NCBI RefSeq assembly: GCF_015832195.1
Contig: NC_052032.1
Span: 4,904,618-4,968,617 of the forward strand
DNA length: 64,000 bases
Direction: 5' to 3'
From: Motacilla alba alba
Lineage: Eukaryota > Chordata > Aves > Passeriformes > Motacillidae
Every line of letters starts with the position of its first letter. Positions within the stretch are counted from its first letter, which is position 1. The notes under the pieces were generated by a model. The model was not told the origin of the DNA and ran no database searches. It was given only the letters and a program-made list of their open reading frames with translations. A program made the translations under genes and the position numbers. Positions 54,801 to 59,613 of this stretch are shown in pieces.

Positions 54801-56870
54801 CAGGAACCCTGCAGACAGTAAACCACGAGCAACATGTATATCCTGGACTGAGCTCTTTGGCACACATCACAGTAAGAGGTTTTAAGCACATACCAATGCC
54901 AAGGCAGTGTTTGTCTACCCCAGCCAACACACAGAAAAGAGAGAAAGGGAAATAGATACAGACTGCAAAAAACATCCTTCACCCAAGGCTTTCCAAAACA
55001 AGCTTTAAATTCTGAGCAAAGAGCAGGGAGGATGTAAGGCCACAAGAAACTGAAAGAGTTTGTAAGAACCACTCATTTCAAACGCAGCATTGCCACAAAA
55101 GGTAGCAGCAGCAGCACACTGAAACTGCAGACTCTTGGCATAGCCCAAAGGCAGCAGCCACAGCCTTTATCTGCAGCAATCATCTCAGAGATTTTAGATT
55201 GCCTTCCCCTCTACAGCTTCTTCACACAACAATAAAAACTTCAAAAGTTTTTCACTCTAGTCCTTAACGGGGAAGTTGTCCTGCAACACAGCCCAATCCA
55301 ATCAGCATTCAGCAGACATAAACAACTGTCTTATTCAATTTAAAAAGCCAGCACAGTTAACATATTTTGAAAATCTAATGTTTTCCTTTATATTCTAGTA
55401 AGTGCCAAAATACTTTTATCTACAGAATTTTCACAATGATACTAGACTTCCATAACACAAGCATTCCAAGCACACTCATGCTACGAAGTTAAAAGGCATT
55501 ATACTGTAGTCAATGAATCAAAAAGCCAAATCCCACACTAACCTAAATGAAAATAAACCTGATGCTTCGCTGAAATAAATCAGCAACAGATGTGCAAACC
55601 AAGTTCTGATGTTTCTGGTGAGCTGCAGGAACTTCTGAGCAGAGAGTGCCAATTTTGTTTCACAACTTCAGCACAGCAGTTGGCTGCTCTGAACAACAAA
55701 TTCCTGCCTCCGTTTTTGAAAGCAACACTTAAGAAATGAGGTTCAAAGCATGGACAGGGACATTCACCTGGTCACACCTCCAAAAGATGTCTATCAGCTG
55801 AAACAAACTAAGAGTCAACACTTCAGCCAGCACGCTGGAAATATCTTGGCCATAAATCTGTCACTGAGTCTTGCATTAAAAGTTCTGCTTACATTTTCAT
55901 AGTCCTTCATGGTCCGAGCTCGAGCTGGTGAGACTGTGTCTTCTGCCACATCTGGTACCACTAGACATTAAAGAAGACAGAACCAGTTCAGACAGCAGAA
56001 TCTCTCTAAGTAGGGTTTCAATTTGGCAAAGGTCTACACTAATCTAAACATAACAAAAGCTTTAGGGAAGTGAGAGAGGCACTGCTTGGCCCCCTGTTTA
56101 CATTACATGTCAGTATCTACATTCCTTTCTGATCACGCTAAGCTATCTATCACTTAAACTCCCAAATTCCATCACCCACTTAAATTACGATGTACACTGG
56201 AATCAGGCTATGTGAGGTGCACTGTCAAGAATAAATCCTTAGAGCAAGATCTGGATGATGCACAGCGTGCAACTTCCCTAACCCTGAGCAGAATGTGACC
56301 AGGCAGCACGGCTTCGCTGGATGTTCCAAGTATTTTAAGTACACGCCGCACAAAACCGCTGATCATCTTATATAAGGCTGAAAGCCCTAATGACCACAGG
56401 CAGCGAGCACACAGCAGTGACGGCAGCAGCTGCTGGCGTTCCGTGGTCTTAAAAACTCTTAAATTACGTAAAAAAGCGCATCACATAAAAGGTTTTTTTT
56501 GTTCGTTTGTTTGTTTTTGCCGTGAGTTTGAGGGTTTTTTCCCGCAGCTTTGGGGACCAGCGCGAAGCAGCGAGCCGGGGCAGGGATGTGCGGGCTCCAG
56601 CCGCGACGCAGCCTTACCTTGTCCGGCGGGCGGGCCGGGCTGGGGGTCCCCGCGGGAGATGTCCGGCAGCTGGAGGACGCTGGGGAAGAAGGAGGAGAGC
56701 GCTGAGAGCACAACGCCCGCGGGCTCGTCCCCCTGCCCCCGTCCGCGGCCGGCGGGCCCGGCCCCGCCACACGCACCCGCGCTGCCCCGCGCATCCCCGC
56801 CCGCAGCTCCCCCGTACCTGCCCCCGAACGCCAGCGGCAGCGTCGGGTCCTCCCCCGGCAGCGAATCCAT
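3726..56870 (-). CDS. CDK5RAP2: CDK5RAP2, exons 1-29 (5' part of gene; 3' end outside window)
   Basis: CDK5 regulatory subunit-associated protein 2 is a centrosome and Golgi scaffold that recruits and activates the gamma-tubulin ring complex through its CM1 motif. It also binds EB1, and via its C-terminus other centrosome proteins; human loss causes primary microcephaly type 3. Seen here: 29 minus-strand exons (listed separately), all with GT-AG borders, joining in one frame to 1,492 codons plus one base. Recognition rests on stretches matching the human protein as I recall it: [20 protein letters not shown] (CM1), [20 protein letters not shown] and EHLQEI. Human CDK5RAP2 has 1,893 residues, so about 400 C-terminal residues should lie left of the window. 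The start at 56870 was chosen because the following residues align with the human N-terminus. The paralogue PDE4DIP (myomegalin) is less likely given the long CDK5RAP2-specific matches. Confidence 0.96.
5013..5197 (-). CDS. CDK5RAP2: CDK5RAP2 exon 28 (residues 1389-1451)
   Basis: Encodes [20 protein letters not shown] and on to [11 protein letters not shown], matching human EEDNLTYQHLLPESPEPSAS and SDYETSEKSFF. The acceptor GGCACAAAAG|G has a poor pyrimidine tract but is the only AG giving the right phase. Donor CCAG|GTAATG. Confidence 0.92.
5954..6002 (-). CDS. CDK5RAP2: CDK5RAP2 exon 27 (residues 1373-1389), 49-base exon
   Basis: Encodes [15 protein letters not shown] between split Gly and Arg codons, matching human GKSVGVEMNTQNELMER. 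Acceptor TGCTTTGCAG, donor AAAG|GTAAGA. It is needed to bring exons 26 and 28 into frame. Confidence 0.93.
7473..7575 (-). mobile_element. CR1-type fragment (short, degraded)
   Basis: The plus strand reads aatcatggaataatttaggt and tggagaagacactttagaac, a diverged complement of the CR1 3' terminus, in intron 26. Confidence 0.65.
7741..7950 (+). mobile_element. CR1-type 3' fragment
   Basis: Sense CR1 3' region: tggtgtggagtctccttctc, ggtgaccctggatgatctcc, agaggtcccttccaattctg and terminal tgattc. Opposite orientation to the copy about 170 bases to its left. Confidence 0.82.
8116..8348 (-). CDS. CDK5RAP2: CDK5RAP2 exon 26 (residues 1295-1373), highly conserved block
   Basis: Encodes [20 protein letters not shown] and later [20 protein letters not shown] then FREQLNQ. 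It is nearly identical to human YDSLVQSQARELSLQRQQIK and [20 protein letters not shown]. This was the strongest diagnostic match. Acceptor TTTTCTCAG, donor TACG|GTGAGC. Confidence 0.98.
10248..10845 (-). CDS. CDK5RAP2: CDK5RAP2 exon 25 (residues 1096-1295), largest exon
   Basis: A 598-base exon. It contains [20 protein letters not shown] then KMFLLQLQ, matching human TEYLKQKIHDLETELEGYQN plus FIFQLQ. It ends [20 protein letters not shown] then SLRATSPS, matching human LQKEQNLNMQLFSEIHNLQN plus KFRDLSPP. Coiled coils flank a low-conservation linker. Acceptor TTTTTCAG, donor CCAA|GTGAGT. Long open frames in other frames here are shadows. Confidence 0.95.
11886..12032 (+). mobile_element. CR1-type 3' fragment
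   Basis: Sense CR1 end: atgttcaaggccaggctggg, ggagcagcctgggctgctgg, aaggtccctcccaacccaaa, then ccattttctga. In intron 24. Confidence 0.85.
12979..13095 (-). CDS. CDK5RAP2: CDK5RAP2 exon 24 (residues 1057-1096)
   Basis: Encodes [20 protein letters not shown] then [18 protein letters not shown]. It is acidic and weakly conserved (compare human WRDKEMDSDQQRSYE). The frame is fixed by both neighbours. Acceptor TTCTCCAG, donor CAAG|GTAGAG; phase 1-1. Confidence 0.86.
14463..14727 (-). CDS. CDK5RAP2: CDK5RAP2 exon 23 (residues 969-1057, EB1-binding-type motif)
   Basis: Begins [20 protein letters not shown] then ALGN, matching human KKSRLPILIKPSRSLGN. The SRLP tetrapeptide (residues 978-981) is the SxIP-like EB1-binding motif, human Leu938/Pro939, in a basic serine-rich setting. 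The rest is proline-rich and poorly conserved. Acceptor CTTTTTCAG, donor GAG|GTAAAT. Confidence 0.93.
16201..16500 (-). mobile_element. CR1-type LINE 3' fragment
   Basis: The plus strand begins tggaatggtttgggttggaa and ggaccttaaaactcctctca, then ctaatatcccatcttcaaca. In intron 22; the left boundary is clear and the right one approximate. Confidence 0.87.
17387..17849 (-). CDS. CDK5RAP2: CDK5RAP2 exon 22 (residues 814-968)
   Basis: A 463-base exon. It begins [15 protein letters not shown] (human RPDLLKVVRELLLGQL), continues with a charged coiled coil ([20 protein letters not shown]), then [20 protein letters not shown] (human SVQTVATEGDLLRFKHEATR) and ends FTRTNE (human ITNRE). The acceptor is a tandem TGCAGCAG; using the second AG shortens the exon by one codon (right end 17846). 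Donor GAA|GTAAGT. Confidence 0.95.
18172..18245 (-). mobile_element. CR1-type fragment (short)
   Basis: Plus strand aatcatagattagcccaagt then tggaaagaacccacaaagac, the complement of a CR1 3' end, in intron 21. Confidence 0.6.
19233..19250. repeat. (AC)9 microsatellite
   Basis: Eighteen bases of uninterrupted AC in intron 21. Confidence 0.95.
19964..20148 (-). CDS. CDK5RAP2: CDK5RAP2 exon 21 (residues 753-814)
   Basis: Encodes [20 protein letters not shown] and ends [20 protein letters not shown] plus ST. The end corresponds to human LEEGAFINLLAPLFNEKATL followed by LES. Acceptor TTTTTTAACAG, donor TAC|GTGAGT; ends in phase 2. Confidence 0.9.
20752..20799 (-). CDS. CDK5RAP2: CDK5RAP2 exon 20 (residues 737-752), probable small exon
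   Basis: 48-base, phase 0-0 exon encoding [16 protein letters not shown]. Both splice sites are strong (CTGTTTACCAG; CAG|GTAAGT). No clear human counterpart comes to mind, so it could be alternative or lineage-specific. Confidence 0.68.
21373..21468 (-). CDS. CDK5RAP2: CDK5RAP2 exon 19 (residues 705-736), probable
   Basis: 32 codons, phase 0-0, beginning [20 protein letters not shown]. The call rests on good splice borders (TTTGTGTAG; CAG|GTAGGA), an open frame that keeps phase between exons 18 and 20, and an acidic composition like the human segment SKEDEDTIKIGEDDE. Sequence similarity alone would not prove it. Confidence 0.78.
22150..22500 (-). mobile_element. CR1-type internal fragment
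   Basis: Plus strand carries ttattaatatcccacctaaa, ccttcatcttcaggccattc and the later CR1 block tgtcccagcctggctccaga. The usual 3' terminus is missing or unrecognisable. In intron 18. Confidence 0.75.
22616..22680. repeat. TA/CATA-rich microsatellite
   Basis: Imperfect TGCATA/CATATA repeats with a pure TA core near 22659-22673, in intron 18 just beyond a CR1 fragment. Confidence 0.85.
25538..25666 (-). CDS. CDK5RAP2: CDK5RAP2 exon 18 (residues 662-704)
   Basis: 43 codons, phase 0-0, beginning [20 protein letters not shown], corresponding to human VSDLIQLVKELYTDNQHLKK. The second half ([20 protein letters not shown]) is not recognisably conserved. Acceptor GTTATTTAG, donor GAG|GTAGGT. Confidence 0.94.
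27119..27234 (-). CDS. CDK5RAP2: CDK5RAP2 exon 17 (residues 623-661)
   Basis: Encodes [20 protein letters not shown] and on to LSLEELKKK. DQTSYxSICL is conserved with human. Acceptor TTGGCAG, donor AAG|GTATTG; ends in phase 0. Confidence 0.96.
28830..28960 (-). CDS. CDK5RAP2: CDK5RAP2 exon 16 (residues 579-623)
   Basis: Encodes [20 protein letters not shown] and on to DMKNHK. It matches human INNLQAELNKIFALRKQLEQ closely. Acceptor TTTTTCCAG, donor AAAG|GTTTGT. Confidence 0.97.
30615..31125 (-). mobile_element. CR1-type LINE 3' fragment, about 0.5 kb
   Basis: Plus strand begins cccagaaccacagggttgga, passes ggatggtgactccaccacct and cctaatatccaacctaaatt, and ends near cagaactggacacagtactc. Well-preserved CR1 order; in intron 15. 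Confidence 0.88.
32291..32388 (-). CDS. CDK5RAP2: CDK5RAP2 exon 15 (residues 547-579)
   Basis: Encodes [20 protein letters not shown] then [12 protein letters not shown] and a split Ser codon, matching human DYEELIQVLKKEQDIYTHLV. Acceptor TCCATTAG, donor TAG|GTAAGT. Confidence 0.96.
33807..34043 (+). repeat. Copy 1 of a direct duplication of about 240 bases in intron 14
   Basis: From 33834 to 34043 (210 bases) it matches 36565-36774 without gaps, with about four base changes. A shorter shared segment (cttccttgagaaagt) extends the match leftwards. It is interspersed-repeat-like or a local duplication; family unknown. Confidence 0.93.
36521..36774 (+). repeat. Copy 2 of a direct duplication of about 240 bases in intron 14
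   Basis: Second copy, about 2.73 kb to the right of copy 1, same orientation. The left part carries about 16 extra bases (around gttaatgattgacat) absent from copy 1. Both copies end at aacagtacct and then diverge. Confidence 0.93.
37356..37529 (-). CDS. CDK5RAP2: CDK5RAP2 exon 14 (residues 489-546)
   Basis: 58 codons, phase 0-0. Coiled coil beginning [20 protein letters not shown], with [14 protein letters not shown] matching human DLELRSEGLITEKC. Acceptor TTGTTAG, donor GAG|GTGAGT. Confidence 0.95.
38255..38425 (-). CDS. CDK5RAP2: CDK5RAP2 exon 13 (residues 432-488)
   Basis: 57 codons, phase 0-0, beginning [20 protein letters not shown] and including [13 protein letters not shown], matching human LLSESNKKLHNQE. 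The acceptor is preceded by an unbroken 21-T tract. Donor GAG|GTAGGT. Confidence 0.97.
38426..43848 (-). other. CDK5RAP2: CDK5RAP2 intron 12
   Basis: The largest intron in the window (5,423 bases), ending in a T21 acceptor tract. A GC-richer patch at about 38960-39260 does not match a repeat I know. The remainder is AT-rich with no exon-like open frame in phase. Confidence 0.78.
38431..38451 (-). repeat. T21 homopolymer forming the exon 13 polypyrimidine tract
   Basis: Twenty-one A on the plus strand, so T21 on the gene strand, ending five bases before exon 13 (GGTAG|GACC). Confidence 0.95.
43849..44067 (-). CDS. CDK5RAP2: CDK5RAP2 exon 12 (residues 359-431)
   Basis: 73 codons, phase 0-0, containing [20 protein letters not shown]. 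It aligns without gaps to 73 human residues ending DCTIR. The acceptor TGTTCCAG is good. The donor AAT|GTTATT is poor (T at +3 and +5) but is fixed by the length match to human and by the frame into exon 13. The exon is richer in CpG than its neighbours. Confidence 0.93.
44441..44600 (-). mobile_element. CR1-type 3' fragment
   Basis: Plus strand atggaatcacagaattaagg then ctggaaaagaccttgaggat and gggatggtgactccaccctt. In intron 11; right boundary uncertain. Confidence 0.72.
45350..45442 (-). CDS. CDK5RAP2: CDK5RAP2 exon 11 (residues 328-358)
   Basis: 31 codons, phase 0-0, beginning [20 protein letters not shown], matching human VEELNSEIEKLSAAFAKARE. Acceptor TATTTAAAG, donor AAG|GTAGGA. Confidence 0.96.
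46034..46153 (-). CDS. CDK5RAP2: CDK5RAP2 exon 10 (residues 288-327)
   Basis: 40 codons, phase 0-0. Includes [20 protein letters not shown], very close to human TEKKNSLKRDKAIQGLTMAL. Acceptor AATTTAG, donor GAG|GTGAGG. Confidence 0.97.
46565..46618 (-). CDS. CDK5RAP2: CDK5RAP2 exon 9 (residues 270-287)
   Basis: Short 54-base, phase 0-0 exon encoding [18 protein letters not shown], matching human MEHQKERNSFEERIQ. Acceptor CTTATAG, donor CAG|GTAAGT. Confidence 0.95.
47927..48089 (-). CDS. CDK5RAP2: CDK5RAP2 exon 8 (residues 215-269)
   Basis: Encodes [20 protein letters not shown] and on to [20 protein letters not shown] is identical to human. Acceptor AATTTTAG, donor GAG|GTGAGG; ends in phase 0. 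Confidence 0.97.
48963..49114 (-). CDS. CDK5RAP2: CDK5RAP2 exon 7 (residues 165-215)
   Basis: Coiled-coil segment beginning [20 protein letters not shown] and ending TEAEKD. It aligns with human VTAAQAELEKAFAGTETEK and ends at the EKDR/LIE junction. Donor CAG|GTCAGA is slightly weak. Confidence 0.94.
50233..50336. repeat. 28-base tandem repeat, 3.7 copies
   Basis: Unit starting gaacttctctaccaattcaa (then caaggact) repeats at 50233, 50261, 50289 and 50317; the last copy stops after 20 bases. The copies are nearly perfect, so this is a minisatellite in intron 6. Confidence 0.95.
50652..50772 (-). CDS. CDK5RAP2: CDK5RAP2 exon 6 (residues 124-164)
   Basis: Encodes a coiled-coil segment beginning [15 protein letters not shown] and ending RINLLEE. 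It matches human KAVESLAEAGGSEIQ. Acceptor TCTTTCAG, donor GAG|GTGAGT; ends in phase 0. Confidence 0.96.
51523..51599 (-). CDS. CDK5RAP2: CDK5RAP2 exon 5 (residues 99-124)
   Basis: Encodes [25 protein letters not shown] then a split Tyr codon. Coiled coil directly after CM1, matching human NIELKVEVESLKREL. Acceptor GTCACAG, donor CTA|GTAAGC. Confidence 0.96.
51977..51993. repeat. T homopolymer in intron 4
   Basis: Run of about 17-18 T on the plus strand (A on the gene strand), not next to an exon. Bounds approximate. Confidence 0.85.
52414..52524 (-). CDS. CDK5RAP2: CDK5RAP2 exon 4 (residues 62-98, CM1 core)
   Basis: Encodes [20 protein letters not shown] followed by [17 protein letters not shown]. 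This is the core of CM1, which binds the gamma-tubulin ring complex. Phe71 corresponds to human Phe75, whose mutation is known to abolish the interaction. 37 codons, phase 0 at both ends; acceptor TTTCACAG, donor ATC|GTAGGC. Confidence 0.97.
55893..55960 (-). CDS. CDK5RAP2: CDK5RAP2 exon 3 (residues 39-61, start of CM1)
   Basis: Encodes [20 protein letters not shown] then YEN. TVSPxRAR and MKDxEN are conserved with human and form the start of the CM1 (gamma-TuRC nucleation activator) motif. Donor AAT|GTAAGC, acceptor TCTAG|TGG; ends in phase 0. Confidence 0.95.
55961..56817 (-). other. CDK5RAP2: CDK5RAP2 introns 2 and 1 (exon 2 interspersed)
   Basis: Intron 2 is 657 bases, passing from AT-rich into the CpG island. 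Intron 1 is only 138 bases, very GC-rich, a multiple of three and free of stops in the coding frame. Confidence 0.8.
56618..56679 (-). CDS. CDK5RAP2: CDK5RAP2 exon 2 (residues 18-39)
   Basis: Acceptor CTTCTTCCCCAG and donor AAG|GTAAGG border 62 bases encoding [20 protein letters not shown]. The exon is proline/glycine-rich and aligns loosely with the poorly conserved human N-terminal segment before CM1. It joins exon 1 in phase 2 and exon 3 in phase 1. Confidence 0.85.
56818..56870 (-). CDS. CDK5RAP2: CDK5RAP2 exon 1 (coding part, residues 1-18)
   Basis: Starts with ATG at 56870 and encodes [17 protein letters not shown] plus two bases of a split codon. Donor CAG|GTACGG lies at 56817/56816. 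The Kozak context is modest (T at -3, G at +4). The frame stays open upstream into the 5' UTR, so the start rests on similarity to the human N-terminus (MMDLVLEED…). It sits inside the CpG island. Confidence 0.88.
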
Positions 56871-56957
56871 GGATCGGCCGCGCGGCCGCCGCGGCTCCCG
56901 CCGCCTTTGTGCGCGGATTTGGCGGCTTCCCTGGAATTCAAACGCCCGCAATCGCTT

Positions 56958-56967
56958 CCGCCATCTT
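56958..56967 (-). promoter_or_regulatory. YY1-like element AAGATGGCGG
   Basis: The minus strand reads AAGATGGCGG, matching the YY1 consensus, about 90 bases upstream of the CDK5RAP2 start codon and in gene orientation. YY1 sites of this type often sit just downstream of the start of TATA-less transcripts. Confidence 0.65.
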
Positions 56968-57042
56968 TGCGTGGGGCGCGCTGAAGCCGCCGAAGCCGCC
57001 GCGGAGCGCGCGGAGGGCGGGCACAATGGGAAGAGAATGGGG

Positions 57043-57054
57043 GCCGCCATGTTT
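57043..57054 (-). promoter_or_regulatory. YY1-like element AAACATGGCGGC, also an in-frame upstream ATG
   Basis: The minus strand reads AAACATGGCGGC. The core matches YY1, and its ATG (57050) is in frame with the CDK5RAP2 start 180 bases downstream, with A at -3 and G at +4. Confidence 0.5.
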
Positions 57055-57111
57055 GATGAGGGCAGCGGGCCGAGCCGGGCGGGCGGCGGCCATGTCGGCT
57101 GAGGGCAGAGC

Positions 57112-57119
57112 GGGGCGGG
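57112..57119 (+). promoter_or_regulatory. GC box (Sp1-type GGGGCGGG)
   Basis: Exact GGGGCGGG, with further GGGCGGG copies near 57015 and 57079. Typical of CpG-island promoters. Confidence 0.5.
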
Positions 57120-57138
57120 CAGGGGGGAGAGCGGCCGG

Positions 57139-57149
57139 GCGCCATCTCG
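57139..57149 (-). promoter_or_regulatory. YY1-like element CGAGATGGCGC
   Basis: The minus strand reads CGAGATGGCGC, a third ATGGCG core in the same orientation. A weaker ACATGGCCGC lies at about 57087-57097. Confidence 0.4.
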
Positions 57150-57743
57150 AGTGAGGGAAGGAGCCCGGGCTGACAGCCTGAGGTGATGCGAGAGGAGATG
57201 GGGTGATCCCCGCCGCTGCCTGTGCCCTGCTCCAAAAGTCCAAAAGGAGACACCGGGCCCTGGCCCCGGCCGAGCCTGGCAGAGCCGCTGGCGCTGATGT
57301 TTGCCGTGTTCCCCGCTGGGCAAAGCCGTCATTGGGCTCGGCGGAAGAAATAAACACGCGTTAGTTCCACACGCTGGTCACCGCTCATCGCAACGGGCAC
57401 GGGCGCTGGCAGCTGCTGGCATCATCCGCGCAGGCGGATTTTGAATGATCTGGGAGGGTTTTTTTTATACAGCGAAGTTGTGAGCGTGTCGGCTCTCCAA
57501 CTTTTTGTGGGAGAAAATGCAACTGCATTGAACATTTCTGAACTTGGACAGCGCGAAATGCTGAACTGGATTAAATGCTGCTGTTGTGGCCCCTCCTTCA
57601 CGGAGCAGGGCCAGGGGAGCAGCGCCGGGCACAGGTGGAGCTCCGGAGCCCTCCTCGCTGTGCATCCTTGCCTTCCTTTAGTTCATTTAGAACCCGTGTG
57701 CAGGATTGAAATACCTCCCTGCAATATTTATTTACATCACCAC

Positions 57744-58470
57744 AGATTCACAGATTTAGGCTGGAAAAGACCTCTGAGATATGGAGCCCAACCTTTGATT
57801 AATCCCTGCTTTGTCAGCCAGCCGAGAGCACTGAGTGCCATGGCCAGTCATCCCTTGGACACCCCCAAGGACATTGACTCTATCACCTCTCTAGGCAGCC
57901 CCTTCCAAATGTCTAATCACCCATTTTGTGAAGAAATTTCTCCTGATGTCCAGCCTGAACCTCGCTCCTACAGCTTGAAGCCGTTCCCTGTTGTCCCTAT
58001 TGTTCCCTAGGAGCAGAGCCCGACGCCCCCAGCTGTCCCCTCCGCTGTCAAGGAGTTGTGCAGAGCCACAAGGTCCCCCTGAGCCTCCTTTTCTCCAGGC
58101 TGAGCCCCTTTTCAGCTCCCTCAGCCTCTCCTGGGGCTCCAGCCCCTTCCCCAGCTCCGTTCCCTTCCCTGGACACACTCCAGCCCCTCAAGGTCCTTAT
58201 TGTCACAAGGGGCCCAGAACTGGACACAGCACTCGAGAAGCCTCAGGTGTGCTCAGCACAGGGGACAATCAGTGCCCTGCTCCTGTGGCCACACTGTTGC
58301 TGGTACAAGCCAGGAGCCATTGGCCTTCTTGCCCACCTGGGCACATATTCAGCACCAGCACTCCCATTTTCCACTGCCTTCCAGCCACTCTGCCCCCAGA
58401 GTGCATCGAGCATCAGGTGGTGCCTCATGCTGGGACTTGCTCTTACCATTCTCTGTAACACAAGGAAGCA
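57744..58470 (-). mobile_element. CR1-type LINE fragment, about 0.7 kb, upstream of the promoter
   Basis: Plus strand cacagatttaggctggaaaa gacctctgag is a CR1 3' complement, followed by tgtgaagaaatttctcctga, ttttctccaggctgagcccc and cccagaactggacacagcac in CR1 order. It lies about 0.9 kb upstream of the CDK5RAP2 start and explains the overlapping open frames there. Confidence 0.88.
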
Positions 58471-59479
58471 CAGGAGTGACCCCATGCATTAGATTTGGTT
58501 TCCTCTCTTGGATTTGGTTTCCTCTTTGGTATCAACTCAGGTCAGGTTTCACTCACTTTCCTCAAGGCTGTCTCAAGGGCACTCTTACCCAGCCAGGAAT
58601 TAGGCCACGGAGAAGGGCTAGCCACAGGCCATGAATTCTGTGAGTTTATAATTCTCAGTTGGCCTGATGCCCTGTGAACTCCATTTCCTCCATGTACCTG
58701 CACTGTTTAGATTGACACTCACCTGTCAAATGCCCCAGAGTGGTGGGAGCAGCCACTGCAGCTCTGGATGTGTACGGTCGTGGTGGGCTTCCCATCCCTG
58801 CTTAATTCTTTCAGTTTTATGGGTACAAGTGCATGATGGAGCTGCAGCAGTCCCAAACTGCCCGAAGTGCCAGGCACTACGTAGCACAAATAAAGCTCTT
58901 AAGCCCGTCCCCTGTCCAACTGGTCATGCCTCATGCTTCGCATTTGGGGTCTGATGACCCCAAGGGATGTTTAGTCCCTTCAATTCCCCCCTGAGAGACC
59001 TCAAGAGACACTGGTCACCTCATGTGACTGAAACCCTTTTGCAGTGGCCTCTGCCAAGCTGAAATTAAGTTCACAAAATCAGGTCTGCCATATGGCACCG
59101 GGATCTGATCATCCAGGCTGAAATGTGAGTTTTCCTCCTTTACAGAGCAGATCTTCATAAAATTACCAAGTCCTCTCACTCGAAATGATAATACCAATTT
59201 GTTTAATCTTGTTTAAGGTTTCTGCAAGGTTTTACATATTTGATGTAGGTCTTTAAATCAGCATCCATCAGCCACAAGTGCAGAGTAAATCACTCTGCAC
59301 ACACAGCACGTGAGTCTGCAGAGTCACAGCCCATGCCCAACACACACTGTAGTCAAAAGGAAATCAGCAGGGCCCTCCTTGTGAAGTTCATTACTGCATG
59401 AATGATGAACAAAGATATGAACAAAATGCTGTCTGATGAACAAAGATATGGATATAGAGACATACATCCCTGTCTATCT

Positions 59480-59613
59480 TCCCTGGAAGTGTTCAGGGCC
59501 AAGCTGGCTTGGAGCAACTTGGTCTAGTGGAAGGTGTCCCTGCCCATGGCAGGAGGGGGAATGAGATGATCTTTTAGGTTTTTTCCAACCCAAACCATTC
59601 TGTGGTCCTATGT
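59480..59613 (+). mobile_element. CR1-type 3' fragment
   Basis: Sense CR1 end: agtgttcagggccaagctgg, ggtgtccctgcccatggcag, ttttccaacccaaaccattc, tgtggtcctatg. Intergenic. Confidence 0.87.

Larger units (their letters stand above)
44068..55892 (-). other. CDK5RAP2: CDK5RAP2 introns 11 to 3 (exons 4-11 interspersed)
   Basis: Nine introns of 411 to 3,368 bases. Contents: a CR1 fragment near 44441-44600 (intron 11), a 28-base tandem repeat at 50233-50336 (intron 6) and an 18-T run near 51977 (intron 4). Intron 3 (52525-55892) shows no repeat or extra exon that I can support. Confidence 0.78.
56560..57440. promoter_or_regulatory. CDK5RAP2: CpG-island promoter of CDK5RAP2
   Basis: GC-rich, CpG-dense block covering exons 1-2, the 5' UTR and upstream sequence, in contrast to the AT-rich, CpG-poor introns. 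There is no obvious TATA box upstream of 56870. This is typical of a housekeeping promoter with dispersed starts. The transcription start cannot be placed from sequence; the 56900-57000 area, next to the nearest YY1-like site, is my guess. Bounds are approximate. Confidence 0.85.

Noticed and set aside
56443..57357. Several long open frames on both strands (139 to 283 codons) around the promoter
   Set aside because: Stop codons are rare in CpG-island sequence. Only the parts falling in exons 1 and 2 on the minus strand fit the gene model; the plus-strand frames are Ala/Arg/Gly-rich with no family signature.
57441..58634. Overlapping plus-strand open frames of 144 to 189 codons
   Set aside because: They overlap a minus-oriented CR1 fragment, and the frames follow CR1 sequence blocks in antisense.
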